Of a stretch of 64,000 nucleotides of DNA, positions 63,393-64,000 are shown piece after piece. The notes under the pieces were generated by a model. It saw only the letters and a list, made by a program, of their open reading frames with translations. It did not search any database and had not been told where the DNA came from. A program made the position numbers and the translations under genes. This DNA comes from Climacium dendroides (taxonomy: Eukaryota > Streptophyta > Bryopsida > Hypnales > Climaciaceae): NCBI GenBank assembly GCA_950106755.1, contig OX467090.1, forward strand, positions 7,192,001-7,256,000, in the 5' to 3' direction. Within the stretch, counting starts at the first letter, position 1, and each line of letters opens with the position of its first letter.

Positions 63393-64000
63393 AAGGTAGG
63401 TACACCCAAATGTGCCACTGACCTTAAACCGCCATCTATACCATAAGTACATCTCCAAAACCAGTTTTGTACCTATGTGGAAGAAACGCTTTCAGAATCA
63501 AACTTTGTTCCTTAATAACTTTTGCATATAGTATCCAAATGCCACGTTCTCTGGTGCGTTGGAACCTCCTTTCACTTGCCAACAAGAACATATGAAATTT
63601 TTACCAATCCAATATTAGGAAATAGGCTCAGTAGCAATTAGTGGCGGTTTTAGGTGTACCCACCTTAGTGTAGCGTAGCTGAATAAACTTGTGTAATATG
63701 GAGCATTAATTTCTTTCTGTTTTTTAAAAAACAAAACTTTATGATGGTTCTTTTGATTTCCACATCAGCTGTTTTAACACTACTTATATTGTACTGTCTG
63801 CAGCTCTTTTTTTTTTATTTAATTTTTTTTTCCCCATGCCATCGTCCATTGACTACTAGAAGGTCAAGCCGGTAGGAAGTGGACCACAAGAACACATTGA
63901 ATGATTCAACCCCAGATATGAATTATTTAAGTGCCCCAGCCAAAACCGAAGATTGTCTTGGCAGTCTGACACAACCGGCGGTTCGAAGTTAAGAAGCATC
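63393..64000. other. End of window, slightly GC-richer
   Basis: No gene found. Composition rises from about 63840 to the end, which might be the upstream region of a gene beyond the window, but nothing in the sequence proves it. Confidence 0.3.

Overview
This window is nuclear DNA of a land plant. Three spliced genes have GT-AG introns and plant-type products, and they sit in very AT-rich sequence full of decayed plant transposons: an L1-type LINE, a Ty1/copia element, and several short inverted-repeat elements. I cannot fix the lineage. Mostly short introns and AT-rich, gene-poor spacers would suit a non-angiosperm plant, but this is inference. I saw no bacterial, organellar, CRISPR, rRNA or convincing tRNA features.

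Layout. 1-4.5 kb is AT-rich spacer with an inverted-repeat element (938-1770) and small repeats. 4.57-6.19 kb is a two-exon SINA-like RING E3 ubiquitin ligase gene (+). 6.2-11.3 kb is spacer with a 144-bp tandem duplication and a TIR element. 11.27-17.95 kb is a degenerate LINE on the minus strand (ORF1 with a CCHC knuckle, endonuclease, reverse transcriptase, zf-RVT tail). A 170-bp almost perfectly palindromic CACTA-type MITE is inserted in its 3' end with a 3-bp target duplication. 19.5-35.4 kb is the gene island. It holds a GC-richer promoter-like region with a G19 run, a truncated pseudogene copy of an ABCI gene (20.28-21.40 kb), a 20-exon GBA2-type (GH116) glucosylceramidase gene (21.58-30.04 kb, +) and an intact seven-exon ABCI19/20/21-type ATP-binding cassette gene (32.50-35.31 kb, +).

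36-64 kb is repeat-dominated. It contains a SINE-like family (four copies in the window, two head to head at 37.5-38.1 kb), a GC-rich island with hairpins and an (AAAT)n tail, a 99-bp tandem duplication, a second TIR element related to the one at 8-9 kb, a 276-bp palindrome, a complete but inactive copia element with two 239-bp LTRs (44.65-49.80 kb), an old duplication (53.5-54.6 versus 55.85-57.34 kb, with an inverted third piece near 52 kb), and further inverted repeats to the end.

The three genes do not form an obvious pathway: protein turnover (SINA-like), glucosylceramide hydrolysis (GBA2-like) and a soluble ABC ATPase. The notable arrangement is that the GBA2 gene lies between an intact ABCI gene and a broken, intron-retaining 5' copy of it. 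The copy lies just upstream of the GBA2 start codon and possibly inside its 5'-UTR intron. The GBA2 protein also has an unusually long linker. Exon borders were worked out by hand from reading frames and GT-AG sites.
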